NCBI GenBank assembly: GCA_937952895.1
Contig: CALFYC010000065.1
Location: 1 to 17,749 of the forward strand
DNA length: 17,749 nt
Direction: 5' to 3'
DNA from: an uncultured Neisseriaceae bacterium
GTDB taxonomy: Bacteria; Pseudomonadota; Gammaproteobacteria; Burkholderiales; UBA11063
Positions 1 through 8,603 of the stretch are shown here, piece by piece. Each line of letters begins with the position of its first letter. Within the stretch, counting starts at the first letter, position 1. The translations under genes and the position numbers were made by a program. The notes beneath the pieces are model-generated. The model made no database searches. It was not told the origin of the DNA and saw nothing but the letters and a program-made list of their open reading frames with translations.

Positions 1-2
1 AA

Positions 3-104
3 GCTTTATTCATAATCCCTTATTTTATGATTAGATTCGAAGGAGAAAACGAATATTTAATGAATAGAGCTGAGGAAAGGGGCATGATATATATATATAT
101 TTAA
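3..104 (+). CDS. Possible 3' end of an upstream gene (partial, unidentified)
   Basis: An open frame enters from the left edge and stops at TAA 102-104, giving 33 residues that include PYFMIRFEGENEYLMNRAEE. The composition is protein-like, but I do not recognise a family. The last residues (IYIYI) are encoded by the (AT)7 tract at 87-100. Changing that tract by one AT unit would open another frame running about 20 more codons to a TGA near 160, so the true C-terminus could differ or the gene could be decaying. An internal ATG at 60 has AGGAG 14 bases upstream, too far for a good ribosome site, so a separate small gene is less likely. Confidence 0.3.
   Translation, partial: ALFIIPYFMIRFEGENEYLMNRAEERGMIYIYI
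87..100. repeat. (AT)7 dinucleotide tract
   Basis: Seven uninterrupted AT units lie at the 3' end of the possible partial reading frame. Such tracts are prone to slippage, and a one-unit change here would alter the reading frame. In an AT-rich intergenic stretch it may also be chance. Confidence 0.75.
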
Positions 105-113
105 AGCTATTTT

Positions 114-143
114 TTGTTATCAAGAAAATTTTCGAAATATTAT
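114..143 (+). promoter_or_regulatory. Candidate sigma-70 promoter for the nine-gene run
   Basis: TTGTTA at 114-119 and TATTAT at 138-143 are separated by 18 bases, a reasonable -35/-10 pair. They sit about 115 bases upstream of the first gene of the run. The region is so AT-rich that promoter-like hexamers are expected by chance, so this is tentative. I see no clear operator around it. Confidence 0.3.
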
Positions 144-257
144 AAAACAGATTAAATTATGAAGAGTCATAGGTAATTTATAAAATATTTTAATATTTTA
201 ACGTCTTTTTAAATATGAATGTATTTATTATTCAATTTTGTTTTAGAAAAATAAATT

Positions 258-1283
258 ATGCGAATTCCTAAATTAAATTTTAATGTAAATAGCATACTAT
301 CAAATAGTCATCTAAATACTATTATTCCAGTATATCTAACTCAAAATATTGAACCTAACTATACCCGTGAACGGTTAGATACACCAGATGGTGATTTTAT
401 TGATTTAGATTGGGTTAATAAAGATGTTATAGACAAACCAACATTGGTATTATTTCATGGCACTGAGGGTAGCTCAAAAAGTCATTATGCACGAAGAATT
501 ATGTTTTATTTAGAACAAATTGGCTGGCGTGGTGTTGTGCCGCATTATAGGAGCTGTAGTGATGAAATTAACAGGAAACCACGCTTTTATCATGCTGGGG
601 ACATCTATGATTTATCTTGGGTTTTATCGCAAATAAAAGCTCGCACTCCAAAAAAATTATTTGCATCTGGGGTATCACTTGGTGGCAACATGTTGCTAAA
701 ATTTTTAGGTGAAAACCCAGATAACCCAGTTAATGCAGCCATAGCAATTTCTGTCCCCTTTGATTTAGAAGCTTGCACTCGTGAATTAGATAATAATCTA
801 ATTAATAAGCATCTCTATGTAAAACACTTTCTAAATAGCTTATTACCTAAAATGCAAGCTTATGCAGAAATATTTAAAGATGCATTTCTTCATTTAGATC
901 GGAAAATTGAAACATTAAGTGATTTTAATGACACTTATATCTGTAAAACTTTCAATTTTAAAGATGAGTATGAATATTATGAAAAGTGTAGTTGTATAAA
1001 ATCACTTAAAAATATTGTAACCCCTACTTTAATCTTACAAGCACAAAATGATCCAATGATCCCCGTACATTCATGGCCAGATAAAGAAGAATTGTCTCCA
1101 AGCATTCGTTTTGTAGGAACAAAAACTGGTGGTCACGCAGGATTTATAACTTTAAGCATGGATCATAAAAAATCACTATTGAAATTACCAAAATTTATGG
1201 TTGAATATTTTAATCAACAAATTAATAGTGATAACTTTGAAGCAAAGATTAAAGATTTTGATGATGCCCCAGAATTCGCATAG
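258..1283 (+). CDS. YheT-family alpha/beta hydrolase
   Basis: The 341-residue protein matches the YheT/EMB8-like alpha/beta hydrolase family, cytosolic putative esterases of unknown natural substrate. The oxyanion motif LFHGTEGSS lies at 65-73, and the nucleophile elbow GVSLGG at 138-143 places the serine at S140. The family phrase ending HYARR is at 76-80. The acid is probably D265 (QAQNDPMIP) and the histidine H293 (GGHAGF), so the triad looks complete. Length is normal for the family (about 320-350). The start is the first ATG that covers the N-terminal SHLNTI region typical of the family; the ribosome site is weak. It is the first gene of the run, 11 bases before deoC. Fold and catalytic class are secure; the substrate is unknown. 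Confidence 0.9.
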   Translation: MRIPKLNFNVNSILSNSHLNTIIPVYLTQNIEPNYTRERLDTPDGDFIDLDWVNKDVIDKPTLVLFHGTEGSSKSHYARRIMFYLEQIGWRGVVPHYRSCSDEINRKPRFYHAGDIYDLSWVLSQIKARTPKKLFASGVSLGGNMLLKFLGENPDNPVNAAIAISVPFDLEACTRELDNNLINKHLYVKHFLNSLLPKMQAYAEIFKDAFLHLDRKIETLSDFNDTYICKTFNFKDEYEYYEKCSCIKSLKNIVTPTLILQAQNDPMIPVHSWPDKEELSPSIRFVGTKTGGHAGFITLSMDHKKSLLKLPKFMVEYFNQQINSDNFEAKIKDFDDAPEFA

Positions 1284-1294
1284 AAAGAAGAAAA

Positions 1295-2053
1295 ATGATG
1301 CAAGATCAAGCAAGAAAAGTTCTCGGATTAATAGATTTAACGTCATTAAATGATAATGATAACCCAGAAAAAATTACCAATCTTTGTAAAAATGCAAATT
1401 CTAAATTTGGCAATGTTCCTGCCATTTGCATTTATTCACGATTTATCCAACATGCTAAAGAATATTTTAAACAGCATAATCAAAAGATTAAAATTGCAAC
1501 TGTCACTAATTTTCCGCATGGTTCAACTGATCTAGACATTGCATTATATGAAACTGATCTTGCAATCAATCGTGGTGCCGATGAAGTTGATATTGTATTT
1601 CCATATCACGCGTTAATTGATGGCGATAATATTATTGGTGCACAAATGATTTTTAACGCTAAAAAAATATGCAAAAATAAAACGCTAAAGGTTATTATTG
1701 AAAGTGGAGAATTAAAAACTCAAGAGTTAATTGAACTTGCAAGTAAAATTAGTATTGATAATGGTGCTGATTTTATAAAAACATCTACTGGAAAAGTTAA
1801 AGTTAACTCAACTCTTGAATCAGCTGAAATTATGTTACAAGTTATTAAATCAAGTGGGACTAATTGCGGATTTAAAGCCGCAGGTGGAATCAGAACAGTA
1901 AAAGAAGCTATTGAATATCTTGATCTGGCTGCAAACTTAATGGGAAAAGATTGGATATCATCAGAAAAATTTAGATTTGGTGCATCGGCATTACTTTCTG
2001 ATGTAATGAATATACTATCTGGCAGTTCAAATAACTCTCACGCCAGTTACTAA
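1295..2053 (+). CDS. deoC: Deoxyribose-phosphate aldolase
   Basis: DeoC cleaves 2-deoxyribose-5-phosphate to glyceraldehyde-3-phosphate and acetaldehyde, the last step of deoxynucleoside breakdown in the cytosol. The 252-residue protein matches the E. coli-type (about 259 aa) TIM-barrel enzyme. LIDLTSL is at 12-18, EVDIVFPY at 97-104 holds the catalytic aspartate D100, FIKTSTGK at 160-167 holds the Schiff-base lysine K162, and GFKAAGGIRT at 192-201 holds K194. The chain ends in Tyr252, matching the catalytic C-terminal tyrosine of the E. coli enzyme, so the gene is complete. Tandem ATG codons follow an AGAAAGAAG ribosome site. The deoB gene 16 bases downstream supplies its substrate, as in classical deo operons, but no nucleoside phosphorylase gene is nearby. 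Confidence 0.96.
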   Translation: MMQDQARKVLGLIDLTSLNDNDNPEKITNLCKNANSKFGNVPAICIYSRFIQHAKEYFKQHNQKIKIATVTNFPHGSTDLDIALYETDLAINRGADEVDIVFPYHALIDGDNIIGAQMIFNAKKICKNKTLKVIIESGELKTQELIELASKISIDNGADFIKTSTGKVKVNSTLESAEIMLQVIKSSGTNCGFKAAGGIRTVKEAIEYLDLAANLMGKDWISSEKFRFGASALLSDVMNILSGSSNNSHASY

Positions 2054-2069
2054 AAGAGATAAATAAAAC

Positions 2070-3272
2070 ATGCAAAAACGAGCAATTATAATAGTTCTTG
2101 ATTCTTTTGGTATAGGAGCATTACCTGATGCTAAAAAATTTAATGATTCTGGAAGTGACACATTAGGTCATATTGATCAATATTGCTTTGAAAATAAGGT
2201 TGAATTTAAAATTCCTAATTTATTATCTTTGGGATTGGGAAAATCATACAATCAAGTAAATCAAAAGCAATTACACTGTGATAATACTCTTTATAATTTA
2301 CATGGATCATATGGTGCATGTGAGGAAATAAGCTCCGGAAAAGATACAACCAGCGGACACTGGGAGATTGCAGGATCCCCTGTTAGGTTTGATTGGGGTT
2401 ATTTTACCAGTCATCAAAATAGCTTTCCTAAAGAACTTTTAGATAAAATAATAAATAAATCTGGAATTAAGGGATACTTGGGCAATTGTCATGCATCAGG
2501 AACAGATATTATTCGCAATTTAGGTGATGAACATATAACATCTAAGTTTCCGATATTTTATACATCCGCGGATTCGGTATTTCAGATTGCATGTCACGAA
2601 GAATATTTTGGATTAGACAATTTATATAAACTATGTGAGATAGCAAGACAAGAATTAGATGTTTATAATGTTGCAAGAGTTATTGCCAGACCATTTACAG
2701 GAGATAACCCACAAAATTATGCTAGGACAGGAAACCGAAAAGACTATTCAATTCTTCCGAATGAACAAATGTTATTTGATGTATGCTTAGATAATGGGGG
2801 CAAAACTATTGCAATTGGCAAAATTGGCGATATTTATGCACATCAAGGAACATCAATTGAATTAAAAGCAAATGGGCTTCCCAATTTATGTGATACCACG
2901 ATTAAAGCAACCAAAGAATATTTAGATGATAAAACAATCATTATGACAAATTTAGTTGATTTTGATATGTTATATGGACATAGGCGTGATATTTTGGGAT
3001 ATAAAGCTGCTTTAGAGTATTTTGATACACGTATCCCAGAGATAATCGCGAATTTGTCAAGTGAAGATATGCTAATCTTAACCGCTGACCATGGTTGTGA
3101 CCCTACTTGGCCTGGCTCAGATCATACACGTGAACATATTCCATTTTTAGTTTATCATAACAATAGAAACGAAAATCTTGGTATTCGAAAAACTTTTGCA
3201 GATATTGGCCAAACTGTAGCTAAGCACTTAAATTTACCGAGTTTAGCAAATGGCACTAATGCTTTTAAATAA
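2070..3272 (+). CDS. deoB: Phosphopentomutase
   Basis: DeoB interconverts (deoxy)ribose-1-phosphate and (deoxy)ribose-5-phosphate, linking nucleoside phosphorolysis to central metabolism. The 400-residue protein (E. coli 407) is an alkaline-phosphatase-superfamily enzyme needing two Mn ions. The N-terminal VLDSFGIGALPDA supplies D11. SGKDTTSGHWE contains T93, the position of the phosphorylated threonine. VDFDMLYGHRR gives D299 and H304, and the C-terminal LTADHGCDPTWPGSDHTREH gives D340, H341 and H352. All expected metal ligands are present with the spacing of characterised family members. It is coupled to deoC on the left and lies only 10 bases before prpB. The ribosome site is weak (AGAGA). 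Confidence 0.96.
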   Translation: MQKRAIIIVLDSFGIGALPDAKKFNDSGSDTLGHIDQYCFENKVEFKIPNLLSLGLGKSYNQVNQKQLHCDNTLYNLHGSYGACEEISSGKDTTSGHWEIAGSPVRFDWGYFTSHQNSFPKELLDKIINKSGIKGYLGNCHASGTDIIRNLGDEHITSKFPIFYTSADSVFQIACHEEYFGLDNLYKLCEIARQELDVYNVARVIARPFTGDNPQNYARTGNRKDYSILPNEQMLFDVCLDNGGKTIAIGKIGDIYAHQGTSIELKANGLPNLCDTTIKATKEYLDDKTIIMTNLVDFDMLYGHRRDILGYKAALEYFDTRIPEIIANLSSEDMLILTADHGCDPTWPGSDHTREHIPFLVYHNNRNENLGIRKTFADIGQTVAKHLNLPSLANGTNAFK

Positions 3273-3282
3273 TGGGGTTTAA

Positions 3283-4155
3283 ATGGCTTTAACTAAGAAC
3301 TTTCATCAAACAGTCCTAAATAATAAACCACTTCAAATTCCTGGAGTAATTAATGCATACCATAGTCTTCTTGCAAAGCATTCAGGATACTCAGCAATAT
3401 ATTTATCTGGAGGAGGTGTTGCTGCCGGATCTTTAGGACTTCCTGATCTTGGAATCTCAAATCTTAATGATGTAATAGTTGATATTAATCGGATTACAGA
3501 TGTTTGTGATTTACCCTTATTGGTTGATATTGATACCGGGTTTGGAAATGCATTTAACATTGCAAGAACAATTAAATCAGTAATTAAAGCAGGAGCTAGT
3601 GCCTGTCATATTGAAGATCAAGAACAAGCAAAACGTTGTGGACATAGACCGAATAAAAATATTGTCGCAACTAATGAAATGGTAGATCGAATAAAAGCTT
3701 CTGTTGATGCAAGAACTGACGATAATTTTGTAATTATGGCAAGAACTGATGCCATTGCTAATGAAGGATTGCCAAAAGCAATTGAACGGATGAATGCTTA
3801 TGTAAATGCCGGTGCTGATATGATTTTTGCTGAAGCTGTAACTAAGCTAGAAGACTATGCAACTATCAAGAAAAATATCTCAGTACCAATTCTTGCAAAT
3901 ATTACTGAATTTGGAATGACTCCCCTATTTACTAAAAATGAACTAGATAAAGTTGGGATTGATATGATTTTATATCCATTATCTGCATTTCGAGCCATGA
4001 ATCAAGCAGCACTTAATGTATACAAATCAATCATTCAAGATGGAACCCAAGCTAATATAATAAATACTATGCAAACACGTGAAGAGCTATATACACATCT
4101 TGGATATCATAAATTTGAAGAAATTTTGGATCAATTAGCAAAAAGTAAATTATAA
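3283..4155 (+). CDS. prpB: Methylisocitrate lyase
   Basis: PrpB cleaves 2-methylisocitrate to pyruvate and succinate, the closing step of the methylcitrate cycle for propionyl-CoA. The 290-residue protein belongs to the isocitrate lyase/PEP mutase family. The Mg-binding DxD is VDIDTGFGN (D82, D84), the catalytic loop is KRCGH at 117-121 with C119, and LSGGGVAAGSLGLPD at 41-55 is the substrate-site segment. The short length and KRCGH favour PrpB over isocitrate lyase AceA, which is much longer. The start follows a GGGG-containing ribosome site. It opens a prpB-prpC-prpD block inside the longer run, but no prpR regulator precedes it; deoB is directly upstream. Confidence 0.95.
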   Translation: MALTKNFHQTVLNNKPLQIPGVINAYHSLLAKHSGYSAIYLSGGGVAAGSLGLPDLGISNLNDVIVDINRITDVCDLPLLVDIDTGFGNAFNIARTIKSVIKAGASACHIEDQEQAKRCGHRPNKNIVATNEMVDRIKASVDARTDDNFVIMARTDAIANEGLPKAIERMNAYVNAGADMIFAEAVTKLEDYATIKKNISVPILANITEFGMTPLFTKNELDKVGIDMILYPLSAFRAMNQAALNVYKSIIQDGTQANIINTMQTREELYTHLGYHKFEEILDQLAKSKL

Positions 4156-4173
4156 AAAATAGGAGTATTTAAC

Positions 4174-5322
4174 ATGGAAGATATAAAACCAGGATTTAAA
4201 CCAAAAAAATCTGTGGCATTATCTGGGGTAGAAGCTGGAAATACTTCAACTTGCACTGTAGGTAAAAGCGGCAATGATTTACATTATCGAGGATATGATA
4301 TTTTAGATCTTGCAACTAATTGTGAATTTGAAGAGATTGCTTTTCTATTAATCTATGGTTACTTACCAAATAAAAGCGAATTAAACAATTATAAACTTGA
4401 ATTAAAAAGATTGCGTGGATTACCCAATAATCTTAAAAAAATTTTAGAACAACTACCTGCGCATACTCACCCAATGGATGTTTTAAGAACTGGAGTATCA
4501 GCTTTAGGAACCATATTTCCTGAAGATGATAAACATGATATTAACTTAGCACGTGAAATCGCCAATAAAATTTTAGCTTCATGTTCTTCAATATTACTTT
4601 ACTGGTATCATTTTTCTCATAACGGCAAATGTATCAATGTTGAAACTGAAGATGATTCAATTGGAGCGCATTTTTTACATTTATTACATGGAAAACCAGC
4701 AACAGATAAATGGGTACATGCTATGCATATTTCATTAATTTTATATGCGGAACATGAATTTAATGCATCAACATTCACTTCACGTGTAATAACAGGAACT
4801 GGATCAGATGTATATTCAGCAATAACTGGAGCCATTGGTGCACTAAAAGGACCTAAACATGGCGGAGCAAATGAAGTTGCTTTAGAAATCCAAAAACGTT
4901 ACCGTTCAACAAGCGAAGCGATAACTGATATAAAAGCAAGAATTGAAAATAAAGAAGTAATTATTGGATTTGGTCATCCAGTTTATACCATTGGCGACCC
5001 TCGAAATCCAATCATTAAAGATGTAGCCAAAGAATTATCCAATTTAAGTGGAAATAATTTACTATTCGAAATAGCCGCAGCAATTGAACAAACCATGTGG
5101 GATAGTAAAAAAATGTTTCCTAATTTAGATTGGTTTTCAGCCGTTAGTTATCATAGTATGGGAGTCCCAACTAGCATGTTTACACCATTATTTGTAATTG
5201 CCCGAATAACAGGCTGGAGTGCACATATTTTAGAACAAAGAATTGATGGTAAAATTATTCGACCAAGCGCAAACTATATTGGCCCGGAAGACCGTGAATT
5301 TATCCCAATTACAAGAAGATAA
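4174..5322 (+). CDS. prpC: 2-Methylcitrate synthase
   Basis: PrpC condenses propionyl-CoA with oxaloacetate to 2-methylcitrate. The 382-residue protein is of the short citrate-synthase type (E. coli PrpC 389). The catalytic residues are visible: H229 in PKHGGANE, H268 in GFGHPVY, and D319 in LDWFSAVSYHSMG. The N-terminal ALSGVEAGNT and CTVGKSGNDLHYRGYDI are characteristic of proteobacterial PrpC, and RPSANYIGP near the C-terminus is the usual end motif. A clear AGGAG lies 8 bases before the ATG. Position between prpB and prpD supports methylcitrate rather than citrate synthase, though such enzymes often accept acetyl-CoA too. Confidence 0.95.
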   Translation: MEDIKPGFKPKKSVALSGVEAGNTSTCTVGKSGNDLHYRGYDILDLATNCEFEEIAFLLIYGYLPNKSELNNYKLELKRLRGLPNNLKKILEQLPAHTHPMDVLRTGVSALGTIFPEDDKHDINLAREIANKILASCSSILLYWYHFSHNGKCINVETEDDSIGAHFLHLLHGKPATDKWVHAMHISLILYAEHEFNASTFTSRVITGTGSDVYSAITGAIGALKGPKHGGANEVALEIQKRYRSTSEAITDIKARIENKEVIIGFGHPVYTIGDPRNPIIKDVAKELSNLSGNNLLFEIAAAIEQTMWDSKKMFPNLDWFSAVSYHSMGVPTSMFTPLFVIARITGWSAHILEQRIDGKIIRPSANYIGPEDREFIPITRR

Positions 5323-5330
5323 GGAAAAAA

Positions 5331-6779
5331 ATGAGTGTAGTTAATAATAATATTAGTAATGATGTCCCAATTGACCAAATTCTAACCGACATTGCTAAAT
5401 ATGTTTTAGAATATGAAATTAAAAGTGATTTAGCCTACGAAACAGCGCACTATTGCCTGTTAGATAGTCTTGGTTGTGCATTAGAAGCACTAAGTTATCC
5501 TGCTTGCACCAAATTATTAGGTCCAATTGTAAAAGGAACTGTTGTACCTAATGGTGCAAAGGTAATTGGCACACAATTTCAATTAGATCCAGTGCAAGCT
5601 GCATTTAATAATGGAACATTAATTCGTTGGCTTGATTATAATGATACTTGGCTTGCTGCAGAATGGGGACACCCATCAGATAATCTGGGGGCTATTTTAG
5701 CAATTAGCGATTGGTTATCTAGAACTAATTTAGCAGAAAATAAATCACCAATTTTAGTCAAAGACATCTTAACCGCAATGATTAAAGCACATGAAATCCA
5801 AGGGGTCCTTGCTTTAGAAAATTCGTTTAATCGTGTAGGACTTGATCATGTTATTTTAGTAAAACTTGCATCAACTGCAGTTACTTGCCAATTACTTGGT
5901 TTAAATTTACAAGAAACAGTTAATGCATTATCTTTGGTATTTGTAGATGGACAAGCATTAAGAACGTATCGTCACGCTCCAAATACGGGTTCTAGAAAAA
6001 GTTGGGCAGCTGGAGATGCAACCTCAAGAGGAGTGAGATTAGCTTTAATTGCACAGACTGGAGAAATGGGTTATCCGTCAGTATTAACTGCAAAAGAGTG
6101 GGGATTTTATGATGTGTCATTTAAAAATAAGCCATTTAGAATATCTCAACCATATGAATCATACGTAATGGAAAATGTCTTATTTAAAATTTCTTACCCT
6201 GCAGAATTTCATGCTCAAACAGCAGTTGAATGTGCAATTAAATTACATCCTTTAGTTAAAGATAAAATTAAAGAAATTAGTAATATAACCATTCGCACTC
6301 ATGAATCTGCCATCCGGATCATCGATAAACATGGAATATTAAAAAATCCAGCCGATCGAGATCATTGCATTCAATATATGGTAGCCATTCCATTATTATT
6401 TGGACGTTTAACAGCACTTGATTATGAAGATAACATTGCAAATAATCCATTAGTTGATGAACTGAGAGCTAAAATGGTTTGTATCGAAGATAAAAAATTT
6501 AGTCAAGATTATTTAGACCCAAATAAACGTTCAATAGCAAATGCAATTACTATAGAATTTACTGATGGCTCAAAAACTGATGAAATTATTTGTGAATATC
6601 CAATTGGTCATAAAGTAAGACGTAAAGATGGGATTCCACTCTTAATTGATAAATTTAAAACTAATTTAAATCGTAGATTTCCAACTAAACAACAAAAACA
6701 AATTTTAGAACTAGCTCTTAACTATAATAAATTAATTAATACTCCAATTAATGAATTAATTAATCTATTTGTTATTTAA
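5331..6779 (+). CDS. prpD: 2-Methylcitrate dehydratase
   Basis: PrpD dehydrates 2-methylcitrate to 2-methylaconitate without an iron-sulfur cluster; an aconitase (AcnB-type) then rehydrates it. The 482-residue protein matches the MmgE/PrpD family at full length (E. coli 483). The family segment RWLDYNDTW at 99-107 followed by HPSDNLG at 114-120, the SRKSWAAGDATSRGVRLA region, and YPAEFHAQTAVECA in the C-terminal domain are all present. The start has AAGGA 6 bases upstream, 8 bases after prpC. With prpD and no acnD/prpF, this follows the E. coli-type route, so the hydration step must come from an aconitase outside the window. MmgE-like side functions cannot be excluded, but context makes PrpD most likely. 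Confidence 0.94.
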   Translation: MSVVNNNISNDVPIDQILTDIAKYVLEYEIKSDLAYETAHYCLLDSLGCALEALSYPACTKLLGPIVKGTVVPNGAKVIGTQFQLDPVQAAFNNGTLIRWLDYNDTWLAAEWGHPSDNLGAILAISDWLSRTNLAENKSPILVKDILTAMIKAHEIQGVLALENSFNRVGLDHVILVKLASTAVTCQLLGLNLQETVNALSLVFVDGQALRTYRHAPNTGSRKSWAAGDATSRGVRLALIAQTGEMGYPSVLTAKEWGFYDVSFKNKPFRISQPYESYVMENVLFKISYPAEFHAQTAVECAIKLHPLVKDKIKEISNITIRTHESAIRIIDKHGILKNPADRDHCIQYMVAIPLLFGRLTALDYEDNIANNPLVDELRAKMVCIEDKKFSQDYLDPNKRSIANAITIEFTDGSKTDEIICEYPIGHKVRRKDGIPLLIDKFKTNLNRRFPTKQQKQILELALNYNKLINTPINELINLFVI

Positions 6780-6793
6780 AATATATAGGATAA

Positions 6794-8593
6794 ATGATGA
6801 ACCATAAAATTACTCAAGAACGCTTAAAATTACTACGAAATGAAATGAAACAACATAATATTGACGTGTACCTTATTCCATCTACTGATGCACATAATAG
6901 TGAATATGTACCAAAATGTTGGGAAAGAAGACCTTGGATTAGTAATTTTGATGGTTCAGCTGGAGAAGTTATTGTAACGCTTGATCATGCTTATTTATGG
7001 ACAGATGGGAGATATTTTTTACAAGCTGAGCAACAATTAGATCCATTATCTTATACATTAATGAAACAAACTAGTTTTGCGCCAGAAACTGAAGAATGGT
7101 TACAGAAAAATGCAAAGGGTAAAATTCTTGCAGTTGACCCACAAACTGTATCAATTAACAGAGCACAAAACCTACAAGCATTAATGCAAAACATCTCAGG
7201 TAAATTGATTAACCTCAATGAAAATTTAATAGATACTTGCAAATTAAAATTAGGCGAAAAATTAGATTTACCTAGAAATCAAGCCTATCATTTAGCTGAT
7301 GAATATACAGGCAAAAATTTAACTAATAAGTTAGAATGGCTACGTAAAAATTTATCTAGTCATAATGCTGAATTTATAATTTTAAATGCATTAGATGAAA
7401 TTGCTTGGCTATTTAATATTCGTGGTTCAGATATAAGTTATAATCCACTAGTAATTAGCTACTCAATTATTGGTCTTAATGAAGTTAAATTATTTATAGA
7501 AGATTGCCAAATCACTCAAGAATTAGCGTCTTTTTTTAAAGATAACGATGTAAAAACTTATAATTATAGTGATTTTAGTGAACATCTAGCAAAAATCAGA
7601 GGTTCTATTTGGATCGATGATAAAGTTGCAAATTATTGGATGTTTGACTTAATTAATGATAATAATGAAATTATTTTTAATAAATCACCTATTATTTTTG
7701 AAAAAGCATCTAAAAATCAGGCAGAAATATCTGGAACTAAATATGCTCATATAAAAGATGCTGTAGCTGTAATTAACTTCTTATCTTGGTTAGATAATAA
7801 TTGGAAAAATGGCGTTGATGAATTATCATGTGTAGATAAATTACATTCATTTAGAATAAATCAACCAAATTTTGTAGGCGAAAGTTTTGCAACAATTAGT
7901 GGGTTTGGTAGTAATGGTGCAATTATTCATTATCGAGTAACCGATAAAACTAATAAAAAAATTGATGACTCAAACCTATTTCTACTTGATTCGGGTGGAC
8001 AGTATACAGAAGGAACCACTGACATCACACGCACAATCCATCTTGGCAACCCTACCGAAGAACAAAAGCTTCACTATACCTTAGTATTAAAAGGCCATTT
8101 AGCCTTAGGTAGAGCTAAATTTCCAAAAGGAACTCGTGGTGAACATTTAGATGCATTTGCTAGATCGTATCTTTGGTCAAATCATCTTGATTATCGCCAT
8201 GGAACTGGTCATGGAGTGGGAAGCTTCCTATGTGTTCATGAAGGTCCACAAAAAATTTCCCAAGCAATTTCTACTGTTGCATTAATTCCAGGGATGATTG
8301 TAAGCAACGAACCTGGGGTTTATATTGATGGATCACATGGCATCCGTATAGAAAATTTATGCTTAGTAACCGAAGATTTATCTAAACAAAATTCTGGATT
8401 TGGCCCATTTTATCAATTTGAAAATTTAACTCTTATTCCATATGCCAAAAAGCTAATTAAATTAGAATTATTAACTCAAGAAGAAAAAAATCAAATAGAT
8501 ACATATTATGCTCAAATTAAACGAAAAGTAAAGAATTTGTTAAATCCCAAAGAACAAGAATGGCTAGAACAGGAAATGAATATATTCGAATAG
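6794..8593 (+). CDS. Xaa-Pro aminopeptidase, long three-domain M24B type
   Basis: This 599-residue metallopeptidase removes N-terminal residues preceding proline. It has two creatinase-like N-terminal domains (about 1-310), a pita-bread M24 catalytic domain (about 315-545) and the short C-terminal M24 extension, the architecture of human XPNPEP1 rather than the shorter (about 440 aa) E. coli PepP. The five metal ligands are present: D399 (LLDSGGQY), D410 (TDITRTIH), H473 (HGTGHGVG), E506 (SNEPGVY) and E520 (GIRIENL), with XPNPEP1-like spacing. No signal peptide is seen, so it is probably cytosolic. AGGA lies just upstream of tandem ATG codons. It follows prpD by 14 bases, probably a cotranscribed peptide-salvage gene. 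Confidence 0.94.
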   Translation: MMNHKITQERLKLLRNEMKQHNIDVYLIPSTDAHNSEYVPKCWERRPWISNFDGSAGEVIVTLDHAYLWTDGRYFLQAEQQLDPLSYTLMKQTSFAPETEEWLQKNAKGKILAVDPQTVSINRAQNLQALMQNISGKLINLNENLIDTCKLKLGEKLDLPRNQAYHLADEYTGKNLTNKLEWLRKNLSSHNAEFIILNALDEIAWLFNIRGSDISYNPLVISYSIIGLNEVKLFIEDCQITQELASFFKDNDVKTYNYSDFSEHLAKIRGSIWIDDKVANYWMFDLINDNNEIIFNKSPIIFEKASKNQAEISGTKYAHIKDAVAVINFLSWLDNNWKNGVDELSCVDKLHSFRINQPNFVGESFATISGFGSNGAIIHYRVTDKTNKKIDDSNLFLLDSGGQYTEGTTDITRTIHLGNPTEEQKLHYTLVLKGHLALGRAKFPKGTRGEHLDAFARSYLWSNHLDYRHGTGHGVGSFLCVHEGPQKISQAISTVALIPGMIVSNEPGVYIDGSHGIRIENLCLVTEDLSKQNSGFGPFYQFENLTLIPYAKKLIKLELLTQEEKNQIDTYYAQIKRKVKNLLNPKEQEWLEQEMNIFE

Positions 8594-8603
8594 GAACATA
8601 TTA

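Noticed and set aside
182..199. AT-only dyad AAAATATT-TT-AATATTTT as a terminator or operator.
   Set aside because: It has no G-C pairs and a two-base loop; such dyads are expected by chance in this AT-rich leader.
3283..4155. Isocitrate lyase of a glyoxylate shunt.
   Set aside because: The length of 290 residues, the KRCGH loop context and adjacency to prpC and prpD indicate methylisocitrate lyase.
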